DNA of 64,000 bases from Aliidiomarina sedimenti (GTDB lineage Bacteria; Pseudomonadota; Gammaproteobacteria; Enterobacterales; Alteromonadaceae). The notes under the pieces were generated by a model that saw only the letters and a list, made by a program, of their open reading frames with translations, searched no databases and was not told where the DNA came from. A program made the translations under genes and the position numbers. The DNA lies in NCBI RefSeq assembly GCF_003986955.1, contig NZ_PIPN01000003.1, forward strand, positions 124,001-188,000. The letters run 5' to 3'. This document shows, one piece after another, positions 56,642 to 64,000 of this stretch (its first letter is position 1; each line of letters starts with the position of its first letter).

Positions 56642-58486
56642 ATGGCTCTAGATTTACAGGATATGGCGGATTTTCTAAAGCAAACGCCGCCTTTTGATGC
56701 ACTCGATAACGCCCGGTTTGACTACGCTCTGGACCATGCTGAAGCGGTGTATGTCAATCAACACAACCGCGAAGAGATACTGCGCGAGGGACACCCAACC
56801 TTATACGTGGTGCGTTCGGGTACCTATGACCTGACCGATAAGCACGGCAAGTTTATCGAACGGCTGGAAACGGGCGATGTATTTGGTTTTCCGGCACTAC
56901 TTAGTGGGCGGACGATTACCAACCAAATAGAAGTGCTGGCTGATGGCATCCTATTTTGCTGGGATGCAGCCACCTTCGCCTATCTGCGCCGCTACTCTGA
57001 ACCCTTTGAGCGCTACTTTATGCAGGCGCAGGAGCGCCGGTTACTGGTCGAGCATCGTGGCGAGGATTCGACCCCAGACTGGACTGAGCGCGATATAGGG
57101 AGTGTCATTTCACGCCCTCTAATCAGTATTGGCAGTGACACCAGCATTCAGCAAGCAGCGATTTCAATGAGTGAGAATAAAGTGTCAAGTTTACTGGTAG
57201 TGGATGAAGGACACCTTCGCGGGATTATCACCGACCGTGATATCCGCAACCGGGTTGTGGCCAAGGGTATGGATTACGGGGTGGCGGTAACCGCCGTGAT
57301 GACCCAGATGCCGGAAGCGGTCTACACCCGGCAGAGTTTATTTGATGCACTGACAATGATGAACCAGGCAAATATTCACCACTTACCTGTGTTGGATGAC
57401 GAAGAGCGGCCGGTCGGAATGATCACCACCACTGACCTCATGAAGCAGCAGCGCAGCGAGCCGGTGTTCTTAATGAATGCGCTGTTTAAAGCGCAAAGCC
57501 GCGAAGCGTTGGTCGAGGAAGCACAGAACATACCGCATTATCTGCGTACTTTTGCCACCCGGGTCAAAGACATTGGCATGGTCGGCCGGTTACTGGCCTC
57601 ACTGACGGATGGCATGACACGCAAGCTGATTCGCTTGTATGAGCATGAGCATGGCGCCGCACCCGTTGCCTATGCATGGATGGCTTTTGGCTCGCAAGCA
57701 CGCGAAGACCAAACCCTGAGCTCGGATCAGGACAACGGTCTGCTGTTAGCCGATGGGGTCAAAGAGGGGCAGCGCGAGTACTTTCATAAGCTCGCTGAAT
57801 TTGTCTGCACAGGTCTGGCGGACTGCGGCATTCGTTTGTGTCCGGGTGATGTGATGGCGATGAATCCGAAGTGGAACAAAACCTCGCTGGAATGGCAGCA
57901 GCAGATTAAAAAATGGGTTCAGTCGCCGACGCCCGATGCGATAATGCATAGTATGATTTTCTTCGATAGCAGAATGATAGCGGGCAACCAGCAGCTCTAT
58001 CGACGACACCGTGAAGCCATTGGCAAAATTGCCCAGCGCGATATTTTTCTGGGTAATATTGGCCGTCATATTGGGGAGCTAAATGTCCCCCTGGGGCTTT
58101 TTAACCGCTTGCGCACGAAAAGTGAAAAGGGCGGTGATTACATTGATATTAAAACCCAGGGCGTTGCCGTTATTAACGACATTGTGCGCCTGTACTCATT
58201 AATCGAAGGCTTAACCATGCCAGCGACTCCAGCGCGGTTGCAGGCGCTGCAGAGCCATAAACTGCTCACGGCCAAAGATAATCAGAACCTGCTTGAAGCC
58301 TGGCAATTTTTAACCCAGCTACGGCTGTCGCATCAGTTAAGGTTGCAGGGTGACTCCACTGAGCCGGTGAACTCCATTGACCCGGAAACTTTAAGCACGC
58401 TACAGCGACGCCAATTGAAGGCTGCTTTTAGTGTGATCAAAGATGCGCAGCAAGGGGTTGGTTTCAAAGTGGGGCGAGGGCTGTAA
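56642..58486 (+). CDS. Cyclic-nucleotide-binding-like, CBS and DUF294 putative nucleotidyltransferase protein
   Basis: 614-aa soluble signalling-type protein. The N-terminal cNMP-binding-like domain covers about 15-130 (LYVVRSGTYDLTDKHGKFIERLETGDVFGFPALLSG). A CBS pair occupies about 155-280 (ENKVSSLLVVDEGHLRGIITDRDIRNRVV; HHLPVLDDEERPVGMITTTDL). The DUF294 nucleotidyltransferase domain follows (AFGSQAREDQTLSSDQDNGLL, near 350), with a DUF294_C tail. Proteins of this layout often sit beside acs, symporter and DnaQ-like genes. By resemblance to GlnD-type enzymes it may modify a partner protein, but no substrate is known. Its RBS lies in the preceding hairpin. Confidence 0.88.
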   Translation: MALDLQDMADFLKQTPPFDALDNARFDYALDHAEAVYVNQHNREEILREGHPTLYVVRSGTYDLTDKHGKFIERLETGDVFGFPALLSGRTITNQIEVLADGILFCWDAATFAYLRRYSEPFERYFMQAQERRLLVEHRGEDSTPDWTERDIGSVISRPLISIGSDTSIQQAAISMSENKVSSLLVVDEGHLRGIITDRDIRNRVVAKGMDYGVAVTAVMTQMPEAVYTRQSLFDALTMMNQANIHHLPVLDDEERPVGMITTTDLMKQQRSEPVFLMNALFKAQSREALVEEAQNIPHYLRTFATRVKDIGMVGRLLASLTDGMTRKLIRLYEHEHGAAPVAYAWMAFGSQAREDQTLSSDQDNGLLLADGVKEGQREYFHKLAEFVCTGLADCGIRLCPGDVMAMNPKWNKTSLEWQQQIKKWVQSPTPDAIMHSMIFFDSRMIAGNQQLYRRHREAIGKIAQRDIFLGNIGRHIGELNVPLGLFNRLRTKSEKGGDYIDIKTQGVAVINDIVRLYSLIEGLTMPATPARLQALQSHKLLTAKDNQNLLEAWQFLTQLRLSHQLRLQGDSTEPVNSIDPETLSTLQRRQLKAAFSVIKDAQQGVGFKVGRGL

Positions 58487-58501
58487 GATGGTGGCTGAGC
58501 G

Positions 58502-59185
58502 ATGCTAATTAGCCTGCTCGATAAACTTGGCCAGCTCGGCCAGGGCATGCAGTCGAATATAATTAACAGCGATGGCCGCGAGCGGCAGGCCAGCCTTCAG
58601 GGGGCGTGGCAACAAGCCCGTTATGTTGCCCTGGACCTGGAAACCGATGGTTTAGACCCTGAGCAGCACCGGATTCTGGCGATCGGCTGGGTGCCCCTGA
58701 AGGTGCCACGGATTGCGCTGAATGCGGCGGATTACGGGGTGATTCAAAGTGACCAGCCGCTTAGCCAAAGCGCGGTTATTCACCAGTTGTCTGAACACGA
58801 TATTCAGGGCGGAGAAGCCCTGGCTAAGGTGCTTAAACGGCTGGCAAAAAGCCTGGATGGGGCGGTGCTGGTGGCGCATCATGCCGGGTTTGACTGGCAG
58901 TTTCTGCAGCGCGCTTTTAGTCAGCAGGGTATTGCATGTAAGCCACTGGCGCTGATGGACACGTTAAAACTTGAACAGACTCGTCTGCAACGCCAGAAGG
59001 ACTGGCTCGAGAAAGGCGAACTGACACTGGCGGCGTGCCGGCAACGCTATGGATTGCCGCCAGTGCGGCAACATCATGCCTTAAGTGACGCTGTGGCCTG
59101 TGCCGAGTTGTTTCTCGCTCAGGCCTATAAGATAGTCGGTTCGCAAAAGACCTCGCTGAAAGGACTATTGCGCTACTCGAGGTAA
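58502..59185 (+). CDS. DnaQ-like 3'-5' exonuclease
   Basis: 227-aa DEDDh exonuclease domain protein. Exo I is VALDLETDGLDPEQHRILAIG, Exo II is in VLVAHHAGFDWQFLQRAF, and Exo III is HHALSDAVACAELFL. It resembles the epsilon subunit proofreading fold but lacks the polymerase-binding tail, so it is not the replicative dnaQ. It begins 15 bases after the DUF294 gene, so the two are probably one transcript. This pairing recurs in gammaproteobacteria; what the exonuclease does there is not known to me. Confidence 0.87.
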   Translation: MLISLLDKLGQLGQGMQSNIINSDGRERQASLQGAWQQARYVALDLETDGLDPEQHRILAIGWVPLKVPRIALNAADYGVIQSDQPLSQSAVIHQLSEHDIQGGEALAKVLKRLAKSLDGAVLVAHHAGFDWQFLQRAFSQQGIACKPLALMDTLKLEQTRLQRQKDWLEKGELTLAACRQRYGLPPVRQHHALSDAVACAELFLAQAYKIVGSQKTSLKGLLRYSR

Positions 59186-59197
59186 GCAGTGTGGTGC

Positions 59198-60367
59198 TTA
59201 TCGCACCACTACCCGGTCATTGACCTGAATGTTACTGCCGACTTCGTCATCTGCGACACGGGTCAGTGCGGAAGAACGTTCGACCTGGGCGACAGTCAGC
59301 TGGTACGGGCTGAGCACCCACTGTTCACGATAAATGCCCTGATCATCAATGAAGTTGCCACGATGGTAGATATGCAGGTTTTGTCCTTCGTCGACCCCAT
59401 GATTAGCGCCCAGATTGACGGTGACCTGGTTACCACTCACTGCGATGACCTGGCCCTGAGGCTCTTCGCAGGACAGCCGTTCATCGACACCATAGACCAA
59501 ATCCTGCATCCGTTCCTGAATCAGGTTGCCATAGGCACTGCTCCAGAAGCGCTGGCCGAAGGGGTCAACTTCTTCGTTGTAATCAAAGTCCCACACTGTC
59601 TGCCCACGGACATTGGCGCGGGTAATTAAGTCACCACTGGATGCTTCAAATACATACAACGTCAGCGCCATATTGCGGTTCTGTTCGGCAGGTGTCCAGA
59701 AGGTGTAATTGGTTCCGCGTTGCTCGGTGCTAATGTCATCAAAAACCGCCGCCATCACATATTGGGCATCCGTTTCTTTGCCGATACGGCGGGCAAATCC
59801 AGCCATCGCCTGATCGTTGTTAGCGGCACGCATATCGGTCAGGCCGACTTTGCGCTCAATCCGGTGTTCCAGGAATAAGGTGTTGCTGTGCTGTGCCAGC
59901 ATTTCTGCGAAACGTTGTGAGGCCGCGCGTTCAAGATCCCATAATGCACCATGGCGCGCCTGTTCAGCCCGCGCCAGTTCAAATGGTACAATCGACACCC
60001 CTTTGCGGAAACTTGCTGCCGGGCAATGTTCTTCGTCCTGACGGATATTGGCGCGGATGGTGACCTCAATGCGGTTATCACGTATCCGTTCGCGGACAAT
60101 CTCTGCCTGCTCAATTGAGCCTTCAGCACTCCATTCAAAAAAGTCGCCGGTCAGCACACCATCCACGACCTGCTCGACACTGGCGACCCGACCGCCTGAA
60201 AAATCAAGGCTTTGCCGCAGCGCACTGGTCACGGCCTCAGAACGTGCCGTTTTAACGTCATTGTTTACAATCGGCGCACTACCGGTACTCTCGTACCATT
60301 CAGCCTGGGCCGGTAAGGCCAGGCTAAGTAAAGTGAGCAGGGCACTGAATAAGAAAACTTTCTGCAT
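59198..60367 (-). CDS. flgT: Flagellar assembly protein FlgT (H-ring)
   Basis: Periplasmic protein that builds the H-ring around the LP ring of sodium-driven, sheathed-type polar flagella in Vibrio and relatives. A signal peptide (about 1-21, ending ALPAQA|EW) is followed by three domains, the last with QVIAVSGNQVTVNLGANHGVDEGQNL. ATG 60367 has GAGGAAA seven bases upstream and directly precedes the signal peptide; the upstream ATG at 60439 is rejected. 389 aa. Divergent from flgP and convergent with the exonuclease gene. Confidence 0.92.
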   Translation of the reverse strand: MQKVFLFSALLTLLSLALPAQAEWYESTGSAPIVNNDVKTARSEAVTSALRQSLDFSGGRVASVEQVVDGVLTGDFFEWSAEGSIEQAEIVRERIRDNRIEVTIRANIRQDEEHCPAASFRKGVSIVPFELARAEQARHGALWDLERAASQRFAEMLAQHSNTLFLEHRIERKVGLTDMRAANNDQAMAGFARRIGKETDAQYVMAAVFDDISTEQRGTNYTFWTPAEQNRNMALTLYVFEASSGDLITRANVRGQTVWDFDYNEEVDPFGQRFWSSAYGNLIQERMQDLVYGVDERLSCEEPQGQVIAVSGNQVTVNLGANHGVDEGQNLHIYHRGNFIDDQGIYREQWVLSPYQLTVAQVERSSALTRVADDEVGSNIQVNDRVVVR

Positions 60368-60392
60368 GGGTCTTTCCTCACGAAATTTGTAC

Positions 60393-60419
60393 TCAACTAT
60401 GCAGCTTTTGTGCCGATAG
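60393..60419 (+). promoter_or_regulatory. Sigma-28 (FliA)-type promoter of flgP
   Basis: TCAA (60393-60396), exactly 15 bases, then GCCGATAG (60412-60419); the consensus is TAAA-N15-GCCGATAA. Two mismatches in twelve. It lies 43 bases before flgP in the flgT/flgP divergent gap. Confidence 0.65.
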
Positions 60420-60462
60420 AGAATAAACGCTAGTAACAATACACTAGATCAAGGAGTCGAGC

Positions 60463-60918
60463 ATGTTACGCAACCTTATTATTGCCGCCAGTATTGGCTT
60501 ATTGTCTGCCTGCAGCAGTATGGACCGGCATGTCGAATACACCACAGTAACCCCAGAGTCATTCCCGGAGCTAACCGCTGTTGGCTACGCCCCCATTGCC
60601 AAGCAAAATGGTGGGACAGAGCAGGAGCGAGTGCTGCAGGCAATGCGTGCATCGCGCCTTGAAGCGTACCGTGAACTGGTTGAGCAAGTGCAAGGCGTAC
60701 GCATTAGCGGAACCAGCGAAGTCAGCGACATGATGCTTCGCGACGACCAGTTCCGCAGCCAAATCAGTGGCGTTATCCGCGGTGCCGAAGTAGTCCGCAG
60801 TTACCCAGTCGGCGACGACTACTACGCCACCGAACTGCGCCTCGACTTCGAACAGGTCCACAACCTCTACATCGCAACCGTACGCCCCACCAAAGTCGAT
60901 CGGATACTCTACTACTAG
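60463..60918 (+). CDS. flgP: Flagellar outer-membrane lipoprotein FlgP
   Basis: Lipoprotein of the LPP20 type needed for full motility in Vibrio and for outer disk structures in other polar flagellates. The lipobox is LLSAC with Cys 17. The rest is one small domain (ASRLEAYRELVEQVQGVRISGTSEVSDMM...). 151 aa. AGGAG precedes the ATG by six bases. In Vibrio flgO is usually the partner of flgP next to flgT; here no flgO is present between flgT and flgP. A terminator follows at once. Confidence 0.92.
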   Translation: MLRNLIIAASIGLLSACSSMDRHVEYTTVTPESFPELTAVGYAPIAKQNGGTEQERVLQAMRASRLEAYRELVEQVQGVRISGTSEVSDMMLRDDQFRSQISGVIRGAEVVRSYPVGDDYYATELRLDFEQVHNLYIATVRPTKVDRILYY

Positions 60919-60933
60919 TAACCACTCACCACC

Positions 60934-60958
60934 AAAAAGCCCGCGCCGCGGGCTTTTT
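60934..60958. terminator. Terminator of flgP
   Basis: AGCCCGC-GCC-GCGGGCT between A5 and T5. Nearly the same hairpin as after phoA; in both places it borders a pair of the large palindromic elements. Confidence 0.9.
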
Positions 60959-60972
60959 GCGTTGGCGCGCAG

Positions 60973-61181
60973 GGCGGGTGCCGCTGGCTGCGCGGGCGCG
61001 GTGTGCAGGGCTGACCGCTTTGCGGACGGGCAGGGGTTCTGTTTTGGGGGACGCCGCAAGTACGTCCCTGTAGGCTCGGTTCGCGCATCCATGCGCTCAA
61101 CGCCCCCAAAAGCAGAATCCCCCACCCGCCCACGAGGTCAACTCTGCGCACCTACTACCCGCGCAGCCAGCGACACCCGCC
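60973..61181 (+). repeat. Large palindromic element E3 (plus orientation)
   Basis: The longest copy, 209 bp. The left arm (from 60973, about 78 bases) pairs with the right arm (to 61181) with few mismatches; paired blocks include CGCTGGCTGCGCGGG and TTCTGTTTTGGGGG. The core is almost identical to that of E2 read in reverse (GACGCCGCAAGTACGTCC...GCGCATCCATGCGC). Non-coding. It begins 14 bases after the flgP terminator. Confidence 0.87.
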
Positions 61182-61229
61182 TGGCCATGAAAGATTGGTC
61201 ATAACTGAATCGAGTAAGAAGCAGTGAGA
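61182..61229. other. Spacer between palindromic elements E3 and E4
   Basis: 48 bases of AT-richer sequence with no feature I can support. Confidence 0.5.
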
Positions 61230-61378
61230 AGCCCGGAAAAGGTTGGCGCGGGGGATGAGGCGATGTGCTTTGCTGGGCGTCTCGCGCATGGATGCGCGAG
61301 CCGAGCCCCCAGGGATGGGTTTACGGCGTCCCAGCAAACACATGCCTTGTCCCCCGCAAAGCCAACCTTTGCCGGGCT
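61230..61378 (-). repeat. Large palindromic element E4 (minus orientation)
   Basis: 149 bp. Outer arms AGCCCGG (61230-61236) and CCGGGCT (61372-61378) pair, then AAAGGTTGGC with GCCAACCTTT, and on to GTGCTTTGCTGGG with CCCAGCAAACAC. The arm sequence is quite different from E1-E3, but the core (read on the minus strand GACGCCGTAAACCCATCC...GCGCATCCATGCGC) is the same family. It faces E3 and ends 17 bases before the flgN stop. Confidence 0.87.
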
Positions 61379-61395
61379 ACCGCTAAGCTGCGAGT

Positions 61396-61821
61396 TTAGG
61401 CTTTGATGCTGGAGCCGGATGGGCCGGTCGAGGTTTTGCCTTTGTTGGTGTAGGTTACTGTGGTGCCGGTGTAGGCAGCCTGAATGCTTTGTTTTAGGTT
61501 TTGAATGCGACCGAGTGTCATGCGTACGATTTGGCCGTTGACTTCGTTATTGGTCTGGCAGGATTCCATCAGCTGGATAATTTGTTTGCGCTTGTCGCGC
61601 AGTTGCGGATGGGTGGAGATGATTTCTTTTTGCGGATGCTCGGCGATTTGCTCGTCCAGGGTTTGGATCTGGTCGAGCAATGCCTCTTTTTGATCGGTCA
61701 AAGTTTCCAGCGCAGGGGCAGCGCGCTGGACTAGCAGTTGTTTCTCGCTCGCCTGTAGTTCCACCAGTTGCGTCAATTGCGCAATCTGCTGTTCTAATAG
61801 ATCAGCAAGCAAGGCAGCCAT
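61396..61821 (-). CDS. flgN: Flagella synthesis protein FlgN
   Basis: Export chaperone for the hook-filament junction proteins FlgK and FlgL. An all-helical 141-aa protein whose central coiled coil (LLEQQIAQLTQLVELQASEKQLL...) and RMTLGRIQNLKQ segment fit the FlgN family; the tail is Ser/Thr/Gly-rich. It lies 11 bases after flgM in the usual flgA-flgM-flgN order. AAGG upstream of the ATG. Confidence 0.9.
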   Translation of the reverse strand: MAALLADLLEQQIAQLTQLVELQASEKQLLVQRAAPALETLTDQKEALLDQIQTLDEQIAEHPQKEIISTHPQLRDKRKQIIQLMESCQTNNEVNGQIVRMTLGRIQNLKQSIQAAYTGTTVTYTNKGKTSTGPSGSSIKA

Positions 61822-61832
61822 GGGTAAGGGCC

Positions 61833-62141
61833 TTATTCTCCGTTACCGAACATGTCAGCTTCAAAACTGGCAATGTTGGCAGCGAGACGCTCAGCGTCAA
61901 TTGAATAGTCGCCATTGGCCAGCGCTTGTTTAATACGCTCGACTTTGGCTTCATCAACGCCAGAGTTGTTTTCTGCACGGCGCTGCAACTGCGCGAGCTG
62001 TTGCGCTTGCGGTGTCAGCGAAACCGCGTCCTGACGAGGTGCAGACTGAGTAGTCTGGGCTTCTGCCGGACGTGATTGTTGTTCAAATTTAGTGTTCAGT
62101 TGAGTGTTGTTGACACTCGAGTTTACGTTATTGATAGCCAT
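61833..62141 (-). CDS. flgM: Anti-sigma-28 factor FlgM
   Basis: Binds and inhibits FliA until the hook is complete, then is exported. 102 aa. The N-terminal half is disordered and Gln/Asn/Thr-rich, as needed for export; the C-terminal half carries the sigma-28-binding helices (DEAKVERIKQALANGDYSIDAERLAANIASFEADMF). AGGGG lies seven bases before the ATG. Expressed from its own sigma-28 promoter, which closes the usual feedback loop. Confidence 0.95.
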   Translation of the reverse strand: MAINNVNSSVNNTQLNTKFEQQSRPAEAQTTQSAPRQDAVSLTPQAQQLAQLQRRAENNSGVDEAKVERIKQALANGDYSIDAERLAANIASFEADMFGNGE

Positions 62142-62176
62142 AATTTGCCCCTAGTAATATCTAACCTACGCCAACC

Positions 62177-62203
62177 TTATCGGCGTTGCAGTAATAAACT
62201 TTA
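62177..62203 (-). promoter_or_regulatory. Sigma-28 (FliA) promoter of flgM
   Basis: On the minus strand, TAAA (62203-62200), exactly 15 bases and GCCGATAA (62184-62177): a perfect match to the FliA consensus. It includes the favoured GTTT after TAAA. It sits in the 73-base gap between flgA and flgM. Confidence 0.93.
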
Positions 62204-62214
62204 GTCGAATTTGT

Positions 62215-62919
62215 TTAAAAAACGACACGTACTTCATTGCTGCCTGAAACCACTGCCTGGACGTCCCGGTTGGAGCGGCTATTGCGCACGGTGATGCGGT
62301 CACCCATCAGGCCATCGCTGCGGGCAACCCCGGTTGCGCGAACTTCCAGCCCATTGGAACCGGAGATGATTGTAACATTCTGACCGCGGCAAACAAAGCA
62401 GGTATGACGCGCCTGGATTGCCTGGTTGGTACCAATTCGGCGTTTTATTTGCGCGCCGAGTAACTCGTCGATATTGGTGTGTGCTGAGTCGCGTAACTGG
62501 TGAATGTCGACGTGGTTAAATTTTACGTCACTACGGCCGATAACATCCCCAGGAGACAGCGGGCGCGCGGCTACTACAATGGCGCGCATTTGCTGAATAC
62601 GTACTGGAATAAACAGCCGCCAGCCTTCGTAATCATGGCACTGAATTAATACGGTGGTCTGGCGGTCGAGGGTTGCGTTGTTGGCCAGGTTGACGTCAAT
62701 GGGTTGCTGGCAGGTGCGGATACCCATACGTGGGTCGAGTGAGCCGGCGCTGACTTCAATTCGGTCATCGCTGGATTCACGCGCGATCAATGACTTGACG
62801 TGGTCTTCGGCCAGGGTAACCAGCTCGGCTGGGCCATACTGAGTGGCCTCGGTGCTGTGAGCACTGAGGGGGACAGCGACGATGGTCAGAAATAGCGTCA
62901 GCATTGTGACAGCTTTCAT
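62215..62919 (-). CDS. flgA: Flagellar P-ring assembly chaperone FlgA
   Basis: Periplasmic chaperone for FlgI. A signal peptide (about 1-22, ending PLSAHS) is followed by an N-terminal domain and a C-terminal SAF domain (MRAIVVAARPLSPGDVIGRSDV). A CFVC pair in the ARHTCFVCRGQNVTI segment is of a kind I associate with gammaproteobacterial FlgA proteins. 234 aa. GAGG lies about eight bases before the ATG. Divergent from cheV; flgM follows but has its own promoter. Confidence 0.93.
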   Translation of the reverse strand: MKAVTMLTLFLTIVAVPLSAHSTEATQYGPAELVTLAEDHVKSLIARESSDDRIEVSAGSLDPRMGIRTCQQPIDVNLANNATLDRQTTVLIQCHDYEGWRLFIPVRIQQMRAIVVAARPLSPGDVIGRSDVKFNHVDIHQLRDSAHTNIDELLGAQIKRRIGTNQAIQARHTCFVCRGQNVTIISGSNGLEVRATGVARSDGLMGDRITVRNSRSNRDVQAVVSGSNEVRVVF

Positions 62920-62973
62920 GCAGAAGGCCTCATGTTTTGTCCAGGTTGCCTGTGTTACATCACGTACATGTAC

Positions 62974-62988
62974 TGGACAGCACTATGC
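62974..62988 (+). promoter_or_regulatory. Possible sigma-54 promoter upstream of cheV
   Basis: TGGACAG-CACT-ATGC keeps the GG and GC dinucleotides at the right 12-base spacing for a -24/-12 element, but the rest of the match to TGGCACG-N4-TTGC is weak. It lies about 140 bases before cheV in the 209-base flgA/cheV gap, where I see nothing else assignable. Confidence 0.25.
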
Positions 62989-63128
62989 GACACGGGCAAA
63001 AAAAGGTATAACTAGACTAGTGTACGTCAATCTTCCGACGTAACAGGAATTAGCTGGAAAAGCATGCAATACCTGTGCCTGGTAGAGGGTTAGACAAGAA
63101 AACACAGCAACACATCACGGAGAGCAAC

Positions 63129-64000
63129 ATGGCAGGTATTTTAGACTCGGTAAATCAACGCACTCAACTGGTCGGTCAGAACCGTCTTGAGTTATTGTTG
63201 TTCAAGTTGCACGGGCGTCAGCGGTTTGGCATCAACGTGTTCAAAGTTCGTGAAGTTTTGCAGTGCCCGCGGCTTACGGCATTGCCTAAACGCAATGCAT
63301 TTATTCGTGGTGTAGCCCATATTCGTGGCCAGGCTGTGTCGGTTATTGACCTTAGTATGGCCACTGGTGGCAAGCCAATCGACGATATCCATAATCGTTT
63401 TGTGATTATTGCCGAGTACAACCGCACGGTGCAGGGTTTCCTGGTTGAAGGTGTCGAGCGCATTGTAAATATCAACTGGGAAGCGGTGATGCCGCCACCG
63501 AAAGGGGCGGGGCGTTACAGTTACCTGACGGCTGTGACTGAGATTGACAACGAATTGGTTGAGATCTTAGATGTCGAAAAAATCCTTGATGAAATCAGTC
63601 CATTGAGTACCGATGTAAGCGAAAGCGTACGTGAGCAGAGTAATCCGCAAACACTCGAAGACGTGACCATTTTGGTCGCAGATGACTCGACAGTGGCGCG
63701 GAACCAGGTTAAACGAGCATTGAGTTCGCTGGGCGTAAAAATGGAAGTGGTAAAAAACGGACGCGAAGCGCTGGACTGGTTAAAGGCGAAAGCAAAAGAG
63801 GTGGGCGGCGATATTTCGCCTCACGTACCGCTGATGGTTTCGGATATAGAAATGCCGGAGATGGATGGCTACACGCTAACGGCTGAAGTCAAAGCGGACC
63901 CGGATTTGAAAAAAATGCATGTCATTTTACATACGTCGCTCAGCGGTGTGTTTAATCAGGCGATGGTAAAAAAAGTCGGTGCTGATGACTTTATTGCTAA
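63129..64000 (+). CDS. cheV: Chemotaxis coupling protein CheV (3' end beyond the window)
   Basis: Hybrid coupling protein. The N-terminal CheW-like domain (about 15-160; LLLFKLHGRQRFGINVFKVREVL, VIDLSMATGG) is followed by a receiver domain from about residue 178, with ADDSTVARN, phosphoacceptor Asp in MVSDIEMPEMDGY and the Thr/Lys switch region (LHTSLSG). GGAG lies six bases upstream of ATG 63129. The frame is open to the window edge after 290 residues, and only the last part of the receiver is missing. Often found next to flgA in polar flagellates. Confidence 0.95.
   Translation, partial: MAGILDSVNQRTQLVGQNRLELLLFKLHGRQRFGINVFKVREVLQCPRLTALPKRNAFIRGVAHIRGQAVSVIDLSMATGGKPIDDIHNRFVIIAEYNRTVQGFLVEGVERIVNINWEAVMPPPKGAGRYSYLTAVTEIDNELVEILDVEKILDEISPLSTDVSESVREQSNPQTLEDVTILVADDSTVARNQVKRALSSLGVKMEVVKNGREALDWLKAKAKEVGGDISPHVPLMVSDIEMPEMDGYTLTAEVKADPDLKKMHVILHTSLSGVFNQAMVKKVGADDFIA

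Noticed and set aside
59189-59629. Plus-strand ORF of 146 codons
   Set aside because: Antisense to the C-terminus of flgT, with no domain.
63040-63075. Sigma-54-like TGGAAAAGCATGC before cheV
   Set aside because: The GG to GC distance is ten rather than twelve bases, so it cannot work as a -24/-12 element; the alternative at 62974 has the right spacing but is weak.

Overview
The window reads as an ordinary chromosomal segment of a marine gammaproteobacterium of the Alteromonadales, most like the Idiomarinaceae (Idiomarina, Pseudidiomarina or Aliidiomarina). This is inferred from protein style and gene order (trmJ next to a cysteine desulfurase; rlmN-rodZ-ispG-hisS-yfgM-bamB-der; flgT/flgP; flgA-flgM-flgN; cheV), not from a database search. 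Base composition looks even. I see no prophage, transposase, CRISPR array, rRNA or tRNA.

Layout. 0.1-6.3 kb: secreted S9 peptidase, ung, a small DUF3545 gene, suhB, trmJ and an IscS-type desulfurase. 6.3-15.8 kb: msrA, ndk, then the rlmN-to-der housekeeping run. 15.8-17.1 kb: hslO-hslR on the minus strand. 17.2-28.6 kb: a complete, tightly packed type II secretion operon gspC-gspN. 28.7-36.6 kb: mscS, xseA, guaB, guaA, an NhaC-type antiporter, a CsrB-like regulatory RNA that belongs to no ORF, and tadA. 36.5-46.1 kb: a small basic-protein gene, mltF, purL, phoA, smrA and a porin. 46.2-59.2 kb: an acetate-response cluster with acs, a CrbR-type regulator, a chemoreceptor with HBM-like sensor, a CrbS-type transporter/kinase hybrid, a DUF4212 plus sodium:solute symporter pair, a CBS/DUF294 protein and a DnaQ-like exonuclease. 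59.2-64.0 kb: flagellar genes flgT, flgP, flgN, flgM, flgA and the first part of cheV.

The acetate cluster hangs together. The hybrid kinase and LuxR-type regulator are the CrbS/CrbR pair known to switch on acs in Vibrio and Pseudomonas. A near-identical ten-base palindrome lies upstream of both acs and the symporter operon and is the best candidate operator. The embedded chemoreceptor would add chemotaxis toward the same substrate.

The least expected features are non-coding. Four large imperfect palindromes of about 150-210 bp, arranged as two oppositely oriented pairs, each fill the gap between convergent genes (purL/phoA and flgP/flgN). Their outer arms differ between copies but remain self-complementary within each copy, and a shared core shows paired base changes in two hairpins. 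A CsrB-like RNA with fourteen GGA motifs lies between the antiporter gene and tadA. The gap after crbS holds a perfect 28-bp inverted repeat, a 21-bp inverted repeat and a 42-bp direct repeat. The flgM gap carries a textbook sigma-28 promoter.
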